A stretch of DNA of 64,000 nucleotides, taken from Hygrophila difformis. Lineage: Eukaryota; Streptophyta; Magnoliopsida; Lamiales; Acanthaceae. The stretch is taken from positions 22,508,068 to 22,572,067 of the forward strand of contig JAOANR010000014.1 in NCBI GenBank assembly GCA_030278955.1, written 5' to 3'. This document shows, piece by piece, positions 33,061 to 43,951 of this stretch; within the stretch, counting starts at the first letter, position 1; each line of letters begins with the position of its first letter. Under the pieces are notes generated by a model. That model was not told where the DNA came from. It was given only the letters and a program-made list of their open reading frames with translations, and ran no database searches. The translations under genes and the position numbers were made by a program.

Positions 33061-33339
33061 CTTTGCTTCACCAATGTCAAGAACGTATAATTTAGCGAGA
33101 AGTGGCCAATGTTGGGGAAGTTTACGAACAATATGTTGCCTGAGTTCGCATGGTGGAAGAGCATTGATCCTTTGTTCAAGAAAATTGGGTGCTTCAAGTG
33201 CAAGGACAAATTCAAGTGGTTGTCGATGCACATTTTCTCCATCTTGATGAATTGGGGGTTGTGATCCTTCACCTGTTCTCTCTCCTTGGTGAATTGGGGG
33301 TTGTAGTGCATCATCTTCTGCGTGTTGTTCTTCCAGCAT
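33061..33339 (-). pseudogene. Unknown-family copy E, exon 1 only
   Basis: Exon 1 (93 codons, opens MLEEQHAE) is intact and nearly identical to copy D, but no exon 2 or 3 follows because the duplication breakpoint lies in the intron. It is a gene fragment. Confidence 0.75.
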
Positions 33340-33513
33340 TTTTGCTTATCATTCTTCTTGGTCTCTTTCAAGGTGTTTCGTAGAGTAGGAGGGTGAGGGT
33401 GGTAGGACTGCCTTTTTTAGTATAAAAATGAAAAAATATATAGCCAAACTGGAGTAAAGGTGGCAAATAATAATTAATACGAATTGATAATGAGGAATTT
33501 TTTTATGTGAATA

Positions 33514-33622
33514 TCAAGGTATCAATGGACCCAAGACTAATCCACCGAGAATACTTGAACGGGGACATTTGCTTAAGTTGTCAGTGCCCTATACCACCGA
33601 GGCCAACTACATTAGGTAAGTG
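33514..33622 (-). mobile_element. SINE S2 fragment in R2
   Basis: Copy of the 23738-23846 insert, carried by the R duplication. Confidence 0.45.
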
Positions 33623-33928
33623 ATGATAATGAGAAATTAAATGTATATACCATAAAATAACAAAATGCTTATTGCAATAGATGTGGTTCTATAAATGGGG
33701 TTGCTGAAATTGATGTTTTTATTTGTGAGTGTAAATGAAATGAATTATAATTGATCCCATGCCATCCGGAAATATAGGTGGCAAAAAGTAATTAATAAAT
33801 AAATGTAATAAAATATAATGGAATTCATGCCACTCAAAAATATAGGTGTCAAAAATTAATTGATACTAACTGATAATACAAAATAAATGCTAATACCAAA
33901 ATTACAAAATGATGATAACACCCCATTT

Positions 33929-34471
33929 CAAGGTTGTTAAGATCGAGATCCAATATGGGATCGTTTTTCTCTTTGCAAGATCGGGATCGTAGAATCGTAT
34001 CGGGATCCTAAGATCTTATGAAATTGCAATAATGGATATTTAATTATGCATACTAACAAGTAAAAACATTATTTCGTTTGTTTATTAATATTGCAAGTTA
34101 ATTAGTACAATACAGTACAAAAACATCAGAATTAAACATAAAATATTTTCAGTTACATACATACTATGTTATTTTACACATCATACATAAGGAGTACAAG
34201 TTCTTAAGTTTAAAATTAAAGAAAATAAATTACTTTGATCACAAATCATAAAATACTATTAAAATTTATACGTTTAAGAAGGTATGATCGTAAGAACGTA
34301 AAAGCGTTTGAGGGAGTATGACCACAAGATCGTAATATTCTACGATCAGGCTCGGGATCTTTTCCAGATCTTACTAATTTTAAGATCCTACAAGGATTGA
34401 GATCGTTTTAGAGAGCTGTGATCGTAAAATCGTAAGATCTTAAGATCAGGATCGGGATTTTAACAACTATG
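33929..34471. mobile_element. GATC-rich hAT-type MITE in R2
   Basis: Second copy of the MITE at 24150-24692, with the same CCCCATTT flanks (33921-33928 and 34472-34479), carried by the R duplication. Confidence 0.8.
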
Positions 34472-34754
34472 CCCCATTTGGTATTTTAAGGGGTTTGGAC
34501 TTTGGACGTTTGGTTAGGTGCTAAACTATCAGCACCAGTTGTTAATATATGGGTGATATGTGCTATGCAAATTATTGGATAAAGATATACTACTATCATT
34601 CATTTGCTATGGGAATAAAAATATAAAATTACCAATATTATAAAATTACATTGATTATTGATTTTTACATAGCATAAAATATTAAATCCACCATTGAAGT
34701 GATTCATGCATGCCATATATATAACCTATTAGCCCCCGTTGTTAATATATGGGT

Positions 34755-34885
34755 CATGTACTCTGCCTTTCGATTCCCATTCGGTCCCTTATCTCTCTCC
34801 TTTATCACCTTTGTAATTTGTATGGTATGAGCTCGCACACACATTTACCGATACATATATGTCAATTTTTACCAAAAAAAAATTA
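34755..34885 (+). mobile_element. SINE S1, 5'-truncated
   Basis: It has the S1 body (TTTGTAATTTGTATGG, CACACACATTTACCGA) and an A-rich end. The tRNA-like head is reduced to a remnant. Confidence 0.55.
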
Positions 34886-34907
34886 TGGTGGAAAAAAATA
34901 AGTAATA

Positions 34908-35118
34908 TTCCCTCTCTCCCAACTAACTTGTCTTATTTGACTTCTGCATACTAAAAATTATGTAAAGTATGTATTCTAAAACTATACGATTAGACGGATC
35001 TAACAAGACCAAAGTTGATTATTTTTTTCCCAATATACTTTGCAATAAATTGAGTCGAAGTTGAACAATGAACAGTGTCAAAAACTCAAACCACACAAGT
35101 TTGCTGGGACGGAGGGAG
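34908..35118. mobile_element. Stowaway-like MITE
   Basis: The termini TTCCCTCTCTCCCA and TGGGACGGAGGGAG are inverted repeats flanked by TA. Interior A/T-rich, noncoding. Confidence 0.8.
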
Positions 35119-35136
35119 TATATGATAATATGAAAA

Positions 35137-35802
35137 AGGGCAAGGTTATGGTGCGGAATCAAGGGGATCCGGACGTGCGGATTTTATCCGCAACCGTTGA
35201 TCAATTTCATCATCCAACGGTTGAGATCATTTGTAGAGTTAGTTTCTTAATTTTATATAGGATATATAATTCAGCGACATGACATACAGAACTGAGGAAA
35301 GGAGCCAATCCAACTCACCGACGCGGCTAATGCAATTCAGCGACATTATTGTGTTCATCTCAGCGACGTATGATGTTAGAGCCATTTGAAGTTCATTGCA
35401 ATTTTACACGCATCTCAGCAATGGAGCCTTTCATAATTCAATGACATGACCAATACAAATTCAACGATATGGGATATGCAATTTAGCGACATTATTGTAT
35501 TAATTACAGCGACACAATTTTATATATTTCAACGACATAGTTCTGTGCATTGGAACGCATCTCAGTGACGGAGCATACACATTCAAGCTACATGGCCTTA
35601 TATAATACAGCGAGAAGACCAACACAATTCAACGACTTCATATAATACTTCTCACCGACATGCTATATAAAATACATATTAAGTAAAATTACGAAACTAA
35701 CCCTACAAATGATTTCAACCGTTGGATGATAAAAATGATCAGCGGTTGCGGATAAAATTCGCACGTCCGCACCCCCCTTGATTCCGCACTACACCATCTC
35801 CG
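35137..35802. mobile_element. MULE-like MITE with long terminal inverted repeats
   Basis: Inverted repeats of about 95 bases (near 35150-35245 and 35695-35795) share TGCGGAATCAAGG and GGACGTGCGGATTTTATCC. 9-bp flanks ATATGAAAA (35128-35136) and ATACGAAAA (35803-35811) agree at eight positions, fitting Mutator-like elements. No transposase. The centre is filled with degenerate CAGCGACAT-type words. Confidence 0.7.
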
Positions 35803-35811
35803 ATACGAAAA

Positions 35812-36150
35812 ATATTAATACAAAAATTACAGAATGTTGATTCTGGTGGATGTAGTTATGAAAATGGATGGCTTCAGGGCTATTTTAGGAAATGGGAGAG
35901 GAGGAGGGAGTAATGCTAATTTGCTAGTATGAAATGAATTATAATTGATCTCATGGATTTGGGGACTAACCAATATCCCTCCCTTTTATCCCATTTGTAA
36001 TTTGTGTGGTTTGGGCTCCCATACACATTTGCCGACACATTAGCGTCACTGTTTACCAAAAAAAAAAAAATATTATAATCGATCTCATGCCATCCAAAAA
36101 TATAAGTGGCAAGTCCTTTGCTAACCTCCTTACGCTGTATTACCCAAAAA

Positions 36151-36181
<31 letters not shown>

Positions 36182-36249
36182 TGTAAACAGTAATAAAATT
36201 AATTGATAATAAAATAATTGTTAATACTAGAATTACAGAATGTTATGCT
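35812..36249. other. Spacer with a SINE S1 remnant and a TA microsatellite
   Basis: A truncated S1 SINE (about 35965-36071, plus strand) ends in an A run. A (TA)n run lies at about 36154-36177. No gene. Confidence 0.5.
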
Positions 36250-36425
36250 AATTGAGGATTAGGATTTCCTCACATGGTCAATGTTTTGTCTCCCAACCTA
36301 ATTATATTCGGGTTCAATTTCCCATCCCCATCCCTTTCCTTTTATCATTTTTATAATTTGTATGATATGGTTCTCACCATCCATTTATCTAACTTCGGCT
36401 ACCCTAACATTATAAAAAAAAAAAA
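36250..36425 (+). mobile_element. SINE S1
   Basis: The tRNA-like head has GGGTTCAATTTCCC as a decayed box B and a body with TTATAATTTGTATGATATGG. It ends in an A run near 36415-36429. Confidence 0.55.
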
Positions 36426-36429
36426 AAAA

Positions 36430-37434
36430 ACTTCGGCTACCCTAAAAAAAAATGTTATGGCAATTGCTCTCAAAGTCGGTTTTATAATGTGGCTATTTAA
36501 GGAGAGGGAGAAGGGAGGGAGGTAATGGTTAATACAATATACTACTTTTTTTTTGATGAGCAATAAAATATACTACTTGATTTCTTTCATTCAAAAATAT
36601 AGGGGGAAAAAAATGTTGATTCGACAAGATGTATATACGGTTGTATAAAAAGGAAATTATTTATTAGTACCAATTGAGGCTTTTTCTTTTGTCAAGTAGT
36701 ACCAATTTTGAAATTTTTAGTTTTAATTAGTATCATTTAAAAATTTTAATTTTGATTGATAATTAACATCATTAGATAAATTTTCTATTGGTAGGAATAT
36801 CATTTACCATTTCATATTGAATTTTATTTTATCCTTTTTTAGATTTTTATATTTTTTACCTTAATATTTTAAAAATTAAAATTATTTTTTTACATTAATT
36901 CTTTTAAAAAAAATGGTTACATTTTAACTATGTTTATTACCATTTTAGACAAATTTTACCATATATTAAAGTTTTAGAAGGAGTTGAGGGAAGACTACCA
37001 CAGACATAATCACCTTATGAATGCCAAAGTTCAATGAGACGCCTAAAAAAGAAAAAACTTATGAACGGTATGGTTCCCAGAAAAATATTGGGTAACTTCA
37101 TATGACTTTTAGAAAGGCCAAGCGAGTGGGCGAGACAACCTAAATCTTCGGACCAATGGTCTGTTAGCTGCGAGCTGCACATATAGGAAGTTATTGGGTA
37201 GAAATAGTTGTAGCTGTCATGAATTATAATTTGAATGCAAAAATTAATTAAATCAGAAATTAGCTTTCGAAAGCTTCTAAGCTACTCAATGTATAGCTGC
37301 AATTCACAAATAACGCCTTTAAAAGGTTGTGCAGAATGGTTATTTTTTTTATATCAAATTTGTTTTTTTGAAGCTCCTCAAAGCTCCCAAGAGTTGCGTG
37401 CAGAACATACCCTATAATGATATTTCAAACAAAC
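36430..37434. other. A/T-rich region, no gene seen
   Basis: Weak internal similarities around 36660-36780 (AGTACCAATT, TTTTAATTAGTA) only. Confidence 0.3.
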
Positions 37435-38300
37435 CATATATAGTAGTATTTCACACATTTTTTGTTGGAATAATTAAATTCCTTTATTTGTCTATTAAAT
37501 AAATCCAATAGAATTATTTTTATTTCTATTTTTAGTAATTAAAATAATACCAATGGGATTGAAAATTCATCTATGCTAGATATTGGATATTTATACTTTA
37601 AAAGTTACAACTAAATTTTATCAGAAGATTTTGAAGAAGTTAAATGTTTTTTTGAAAATTTTATACTTAGATATATATATATCTAGATGTTTAATATTTA
37701 TACTTTAAAGGGGATGAAGACTTGTCATAGCAGCAAGTCCATGGCTTCCAATCCTGGGGTTGGGGTTCGATTCTCCACCCGGCCCCGGCTCATCCCAAAA
37801 GAATATTTATACTTTAAAAGTTAGTAAGTTACAACTATTTTATCAAAAGATTCGGAAATTAAAATGTTTAGCAGAAATTATAATGGTTTCCAAAACTATG
37901 ATTCTAGGCTTCGAGTAATAATCTAATAAATAGTTTTAGATGCTCTTTTTTTTTTTTTCTGAATAAGTTTGTGCTCAAAATAATATACTTTATCCATTTT
38001 AAAGAAAAAGAGAAATAGTATTTAGAAATACAAGAGGAGCTTCTTGCAATGCAAAACATGAATTGGTACATTCAAATCCTCTGAAACATAAGCCATGCAC
38101 GTTTAACTCAAATATACTAAGATGATTCAACAGTAGAAACCAAACATACTAGGGATGCTTTAGAAACCATGCCCTTAAAAGTTTATTAGAAATTTTAAAA
38201 GATACAAATGGATGAAATTAGATGATAGACTATGGCGTGACTCCTCTTGGAAAGCAACGCCATGCGAGTATGCTCATTTCATGTATAAATAACTGGGAAA
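37435..38300. repeat. Family-unit 3' flank, extra copy
   Basis: Similar throughout to 39656-40565 and more distantly to 3601-4090. A SINE S1 head (37708-37800, GGTTCGATTCTCC) occupies the same site as the SINE at 39915, so it inserted before this duplication. Confidence 0.75.
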
Positions 38301-38309
38301 AGTCTGCTG

Positions 38310-38900
38310 TAAGTTATTTTGATTGTACTTATTTAGTGTTGCAAGTCTGTAATCGAGTTATGTTTTTACGCAGAAAGTATTTTTCATTGTTTTAGATTAC
38401 AGAGAGTTTTTGTATGTTCTTCAAGAATTGAGTTGTAAATCTTTAGAAGAACAAGAAAGAAGAAAGAGTCTACATCGTGAATATCTGGAGAAATTCAGGG
38501 ATCAGATGAAGGCCATGGTGGACGACAGACGGTGATCGTGCCTTGGTGATTGCAATTAGGGTGTTTTTCCCTACAAACGTGTTGAGGGGGAGTCCTAACA
38601 ACGTCTGCTCGGCTAGATCGTTCATCTAGTGTTTGAGGTTGGTCTTGGGTTTAGGCATTGGATAGAAAAGTCTGTATTCTTGGTCTTAGTCTAGTAAGAG
38701 TCGACTGGATTGGTATCCCCCAGATGTAGGTTGCAAACCAAACTGGGTCAACAAACGATTGCGTTCTTTACTGCTTTCGCAAACACGTAGTTAGAACACT
38801 GCACTAACGACGATAACTGAATCTTGGAGCAAAAGGGACCTACAGCTACATTTTCTTTTTAACAGTGACATGAAATTTCAAGCAATTCATTACTTTTAGA
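38310..38900 (+). mobile_element. Copia-like LTR or 3' end fragment
   Basis: It contains a purine tract GTTGAGGGGGAG (about 38580), then TTGGTATCCCCCAGATGTAGG, AACTGGGTCAACAAACG and TTTACTGCTTTCG, related to the minus-strand sequence at 32137-32350. It interrupts the duplicated flank after AACTGGGAAAAGT. No coding region. Confidence 0.4.
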
Positions 38901-38929
38901 AATGCTATAGGAAAGGAATGTAGGACGTT

Positions 38930-39284
38930 TTTTTTTTAGGAAAGGTAATCTTATTCTATAGATAACCAAATGTTGGAATACATCAAAGCACAAGTAGAAG
39001 TCTGAAGAAGGCATCCATCTCAATGTTACCCAAACTTCTAAACCCCATAAATCCCACCCGCGGTTATCGACAAAGACTCACTCCAAAATTCCATAAACAA
39101 CACACGCACCAGAATAACAAAGCATCAACTATCAGACCTTGGCGGCAAAATTCATGAGACCACGACCATCGCAAGCTGCATCTCCAAATCTTGTTATAAT
39201 TAATCTGATACTTCAGCAGCACCACCGAACCAATGTAGTATCAACTGAATCAGCTTGCTCATTACAACTTATTCTCTCTATTCT
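38930..39284 (-). mobile_element. 5'-truncated retrotransposon insert with 15-bp TSD
   Basis: It begins with a T run and is flanked by perfect repeats GGAATGTAGGACGTT at 38915-38929 and 39285-39299. This is a LINE-mediated insertion in minus orientation. The 355-bp body has no ORF of note. Confidence 0.8.
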
Positions 39285-39299
39285 GGAATGTAGGACGTT

Positions 39300-39655
39300 A
39301 CTACAATATTTTTTTTCCTTTCCTTTTTAAAAAAATTGTTTTGTCATCTTTATTACTTTTACGCATGTATAAATCATTTTCTTTAGAGGGGCCGGAGTAA
39401 GAAAACAAATAGGAAAACTTTGATATTCCTTCAACCTTGACAACTAAACGTCAGTTTTACAGTCAAAACTTTCATTCCTTTAATCTTGATCAATTTCTTA
39501 TTCATTGCTTCGATCATCAACTATTTTACCTTATATATTTTCTTTCATTCAATCGTGAGGACAATTTATTCTTTTGTTGAATATCTAAATAATTTTTTTT
39601 TTTTGATATTTTAGAAACTTTTCTTCCCGCGCATCACGTAGGCGGGTAATACTAG
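39300..39655. other. A/T-rich spacer
   Basis: No gene or repeat recognised. Confidence 0.3.
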
Positions 39656-40565
39656 TTTCAAACAAACCATAATAGTATTTCACACATTTTTTGTTGGAAT
39701 AATTAAATTCCTTTGTCTATTAAAGAAATCTAACAGATTTATTTATTTATTTTTTTTTGGTAAGTAAGATAATACCAATGGATTGAAAATTCATCTATGC
39801 TAGAAATTTGATATTTATATTTTAAAAGTTACAACTAAATTTTATCAAAAGATTTTGAACTTAAATATTTTTTGAAAATTTATATATGCTAGATGTTTAA
39901 TATTTATACTTGAAAGGGGATGAAGACTGTCAAAGCGGCGAGTTTTTGCTTCCAACCCTCAGATTGGGGTTTGATTCTTCACCCGGCCCCCTATCCCTCC
40001 CTTTATTCATTTGTAATTTGTGTGGCATGGACTCCCACCACCATTTCGGCTCCTCCAAAAAGAATATTTATACTTTAAAAGTTAGTAAGTTACAACTAAA
40101 TTTTACGAAAAGATTCCGAAATTAAAATGTTTAGCAGACATTATAGTGGTTTCCAAATCTATCATTCTAGGCTTCGAGTAATAATCTAATAAATAGTTTT
40201 AGATGTTCTTTTTTTAATTGTTTCTGTATAAGTTTGTGCTAATAAAAACAATATACTTTATCCATTTTAAAGAAAAAGAGAAATGCTATTTGGAAATACA
40301 AGAGGAGCTTCTTGCAAAACATGAATCGGTACATTCCAATCCTCTGAGACATAAGCCATGCACGTTTAACTCAAATACTAAGATGATTCAACAGTTGAAA
40401 CCAAATATACTAGGGATGCTTTAGAAACCACACCCTTAAAAGTTTATAAGAAATTCTAAAAGATACAGAATGGAAGAAATTAGATGATAGACTATGGCTC
40501 GACTCCTCATGGAAAGCAACCAGGCGAGTATGCCCATTTCATGTATAAATAACTGGGAAAAGTCC
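39656..40565. repeat. 3' flank of family unit F
   Basis: Duplicate of 37435-38300. It includes a SINE S1 copy (39915-40062, plus strand, body TTTGTAATTTGTGTGGCATGG) at the same insertion site. Confidence 0.75.
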
Positions 40566-41207
40566 TAGAGTCACCTGCAATACATTTGACGAATGTTATG
40601 ATATAATCAAAGAGCTTTACAACAACACTTGCGAATAATTTAGTTTTGCAAATTAGTACATTATTGCACATACATATGCAGTGGCGAAACTAGAATGACT
40701 TTTAACGGAAGTCCGAGACAGAATACTACTTTATTTTCATCAATATCATTATTCTTTTTGTGGAAGCATCATCTTTAAAAATATACTCCATGTATATATA
40801 TTTATATATGTTATTTTTTTTTGGCGAAAAACCGGGTATAGATGTTTTTTTGGGTAAACAAAGGAATTCTTAAGTGTTATTCAAGGGATATCTTAAATAT
40901 GTGTCTCCCAGTATATATAGTAAAAGATGATCTTGAACAGGGCATCTAAGAAGCATTCTCATTGCCAACATTTCAAGCCTTGACATCGACAAGGAACTCG
41001 GCCATCCCTTTGAGGGAGCCTTTTACTTTGAAACTACTAATATGTCTACCTAAAACATTGGATACATCCAACAAATAGGGATCTTGAATAAATATTTTAT
41101 TTATATATATAATATGTTAGCGTAAACATTAATAACATCATCCGTGTAGAAAAATATAGATCAATGGAAGGTCACAAAAAAAAAGAAAAAAAAGAAAAAA
41201 AGCTAAC
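40566..41207. other. Region downstream of copy F exon 3
   Basis: The first part matches 4085-4200 downstream of copy A. On the minus strand 41083-40973 stays open for 36 codons with a coding look (SLKGMAEFLVDVKA then stop), but its entry phase does not fit exon 3, so it is not accepted as exon 4. Confidence 0.35.
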
Positions 41208-42850
41208 CTGAATTTCACTACAAGAAATAAGAGGACCATTTACGAAACCAGCAGTGCATCTAGACCCCAGTTGAAGGGTTAATATCATTTGATCGAGTTG
41301 TACTGGTCGATCAAAATGAATGATGAAGTACCCGGAGAGGTTAACAATTGCATGTTCACCCTGCAATTGTTATGTTGTTGTTTAAATTACTCTCTACATA
41401 AAAAGATACTGCTGAACGTAGCATTAAATTCAGGACAAATAAATAATTTTAAGGGTGAGGTTTTCAGAAGCATAACCATGAAGCGTCCCTACGATTTATG
41501 CATTTTGGGAAGTGTATATAACCACAACAACATGAAGTATAGTGATAAATAATTGTGTCTAGTAAGCAGTAACTATAGTGATTAGTTATAATAGGGCATT
41601 GCTGAAAAGTAAAAACAATAAGAGGCATTTGGTATGTGCTAACCTATAAATCCACGTTCCTGGTAATTTACATTATTGGGAATTCACAATATGTTTCATA
41701 AACACATTCTAAGTAAGATTGCATGCACTTATTAAATTTACAATGTAATGTGTGCATTCCCAATAATTTAAAAAATGGTAATCTATCTACTAGTAATGTA
41801 CATTTCTAGTTTTTCTCAAAAAAAAAATGTACATTTCTAGTAACTTAAAAAGTAGTAATCCACTAAAGTACTCTTATAGAAATGTTTTACTGGATGACCC
41901 AAGTGATTTCTATTTATTAGAATTCTTCGAGGCCCAATATCAACCTTTCTTATACGCGAAAACTTTTAATGGCAATGCTATTAAATATTTCACAAATGAG
42001 GGATATTCATATATAGTGATGAAAATGAGAGTAGTAGACTTGAATAGATTGGGGCTCTAGTCACTTAACAATTACCTATATAATTTTGCTCGATTTCTTA
42101 TAAAATCTCAAAATCACAATATTAAGTACTATATGATTAGGGGAGTTGAAAACATCACATTCATATAACATGGCTTGGGAGTCGTTATTACCTCAAACGT
42201 TGTTGTTACACCACCAAGTACTTGTAGTCGTGGGTTTGATACATGACCAAATGCAGAGAGTACGGTTCCACCGAAGGACAATATTCCATTGTTACCCCTC
42301 AGTAAATGTGTTTGCGCATCAAAAAAGCTTCGTATTGCTTCTACAATATCCTACATAAAAAAAAAAAATTACAAAAAAACATAATAATAGATTGGATCAT
42401 GCCATCAACATAGTCCAGCTGTATTCTAAATGCAAAATCAATATATATAAGTATATATAATTAAATAGTTTCAAATTCTAATTGTGGATAGAAAAAATTA
42501 GCAATTAAAATAAAAATAAAGGTAAGAACCTGTCCTTCATCAATGTTGAGAATTGTTGGAGAAGGAAGAAGTCGTGGTTGGGGCTGAAGGTCTTGGGGTC
42601 CAACTGGCCTGGGAGAAAGGATTTGGGGCCCGGTTGAAGGTCTAGCCGGTTGGGGATTTTCAAAAGCTCTAGGTGGACTCGGTTGAAAATTAGGGGCTTC
42701 GAGAGTAAGGATAACTTGACGTGTTTGTGGATGCCCATTTACTCTCGGTTCTTGTGGTTGAATTAGGTTTTGTCGTGCTTCGACTCCTTCTTGTGGCTGA
42801 TTTGGGGATTGTGGCCCATTGGCTCCTCCTTCATATTGTTCTTGTGCCAT
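41208..42850 (-). CDS. Unknown-family gene, copy F (three exons seen)
   Basis: Third open copy of the unrecognised family. Exon 1 is 42850-42530 (ATG, 107 codons, opens MAQEQYEGGANGPQ, core LTLEAPNF, ends TILNIDEGQ). Exon 2 is 42350-42192 (53 codons, DIVEAIRSFF, ends GGVTTTFE). Exon 3 is 41360-41208 (51 codons, GEHAIVNLSG, IIHFDRPVQLDQ, NGPLISCSEIQ). All junctions are phase 0 with GT and AG. It is closest to copy A, including 400 bases upstream of the ATG. The upstream region is cut at about 43256 by the LINE, which may have removed distal promoter elements. Function, partners and true 3' end are unknown. Confidence 0.5.
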
Positions 42851-43256
42851 ATTTGCTGATTATTTCGTCTCTCTTGGTTTTTTCAAATGTTGGGGGTGGA
42901 GTCGGAGAGGTAATGGTCGCGTTATTAATATAGAAGAAATATGATTATTACACGCCATCCATCCATACATATCGAAGGAAATAATCATTAATACAAATGG
43001 AAAAAATGAAATAAATAATAGCATCATAATACTATAATGCTGATGCAACATCACGTGGTTAATAACAAAAAAAATAATTAATATAAGAAAAGCAGGACGC
43101 TAATGCAACCTGAGGTGGCCGTATTATAATCGGATACCAAGAATATTAATATTTGAATATCATAATGTTGATGCAACCTGAAGTGTTTGTATTCATGAAC
43201 GTAACTGTAATGTGATGTGGTAGTTTTAATTAGAGCCACGAGAAAATCAACTATTC
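42851..43256 (-). other. Upstream region of copy F
   Basis: Similar to 7181-7680 upstream of copy A up to the LINE insertion point. Presumed promoter region; no element was confidently identified. Confidence 0.4.
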
Positions 43257-43440
43257 TTTTTTTTTTTTGAGACAAAGTCATTTATTAAACCGAAATGGTC
43301 TTACAATTACATCGAGTCGCGGCCACCGAGCCAACGAATATGCACTGTGACAATTTAATTCAACCATCAGTGCCCAACATCTGTGTCCAATGTCATTTTC
43401 TTCCTACCTCTCCACAAAGCCAGCGACATAACACAAAAAA

Positions 43441-43890
43441 TTACAACCAAACTTCAATTGAATTAGTACCTGCAGCGCCCAATTTAGCCCAGTGATCCGC
43501 CAAGGAATTTCTCTCTCGAAGGATATGTTGTACCTTTACAGTTCCTGCGAAGTTGAATAATAGTGATATTTTGTCCATGAAGGGATGGAGCCTCCAAGGA
43601 ACAGAATTCGGATTCTGCAGCCACCGAACCACATTGTAGGAGTCGCATTCAAATATCACTCGTTGAAGTGGAAAGCCTTGATCACGCAATAATACATCAC
43701 ACATTCTATGAATAGCGCGAAGCTCAGCCTCTGTCGAATCTGTGTGACCAATGTAATCGGACAAGATAAAGATTACTTCTCCTCGATCATTCCTGATGAC
43801 GCCTCCGATCCCTGCCGGCCCGGGGTTGCCCAAAGAAGATCCATCGGTGTTGATTTTCCACCACCCTTGATTTGGACGCTCCCAAACCAA
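43441..43890 (-). CDS. LINE RNase H domain (frameshifted from ORF2)
   Basis: The open frame shows KINTDGSSLGNPGPAGIGGV (RNase H first Asp and Gly-rich strand), STEAELRAI (catalytic Glu), FECDSYNVV (Asp) and RERNSLADHWAKLG (C-terminal Asp region). It is the RNase H that plant L1 ORF2 proteins often carry at their C-terminus, degrading RNA in RNA/DNA hybrids. Here it lies in another frame from ORF2; the frame opens before ORF2's stop at 43952, and no independent ATG is evident, so one indel has probably separated it. Confidence 0.85.
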   Translation of the reverse strand: MVWERPNQGWWKINTDGSSLGNPGPAGIGGVIRNDRGEVIFILSDYIGHTDSTEAELRAIHRMCDVLLRDQGFPLQRVIFECDSYNVVRWLQNPNSVPWRLHPFMDKISLLFNFAGTVKVQHILRERNSLADHWAKLGAAGTNSIEVWL

Positions 43891-43951
43891 ACCGAGTCTA
43901 GGAACTTTTGATCTGTTGCCAATAGCACCACAGAGACTTAATGAAAAAACA

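Larger units (their letters stand above)
33056..34755. repeat. Duplicated block R2 (right copy)
   Basis: Near-identical to R1 (23280-24960). Differences are mostly single bases and a few small indels. The left breakpoint falls just inside intron 1 of the gene copy; the right shared sequence ends GGGTCAT. Confidence 0.85.

Noticed and set aside
40973..41083. Exon 4 of copy F
   Set aside because: The frame looks coding for 36 codons, but the only acceptor-like site gives phase 1 while exon 3 ends in phase 0, and copies A and B show no counterpart.
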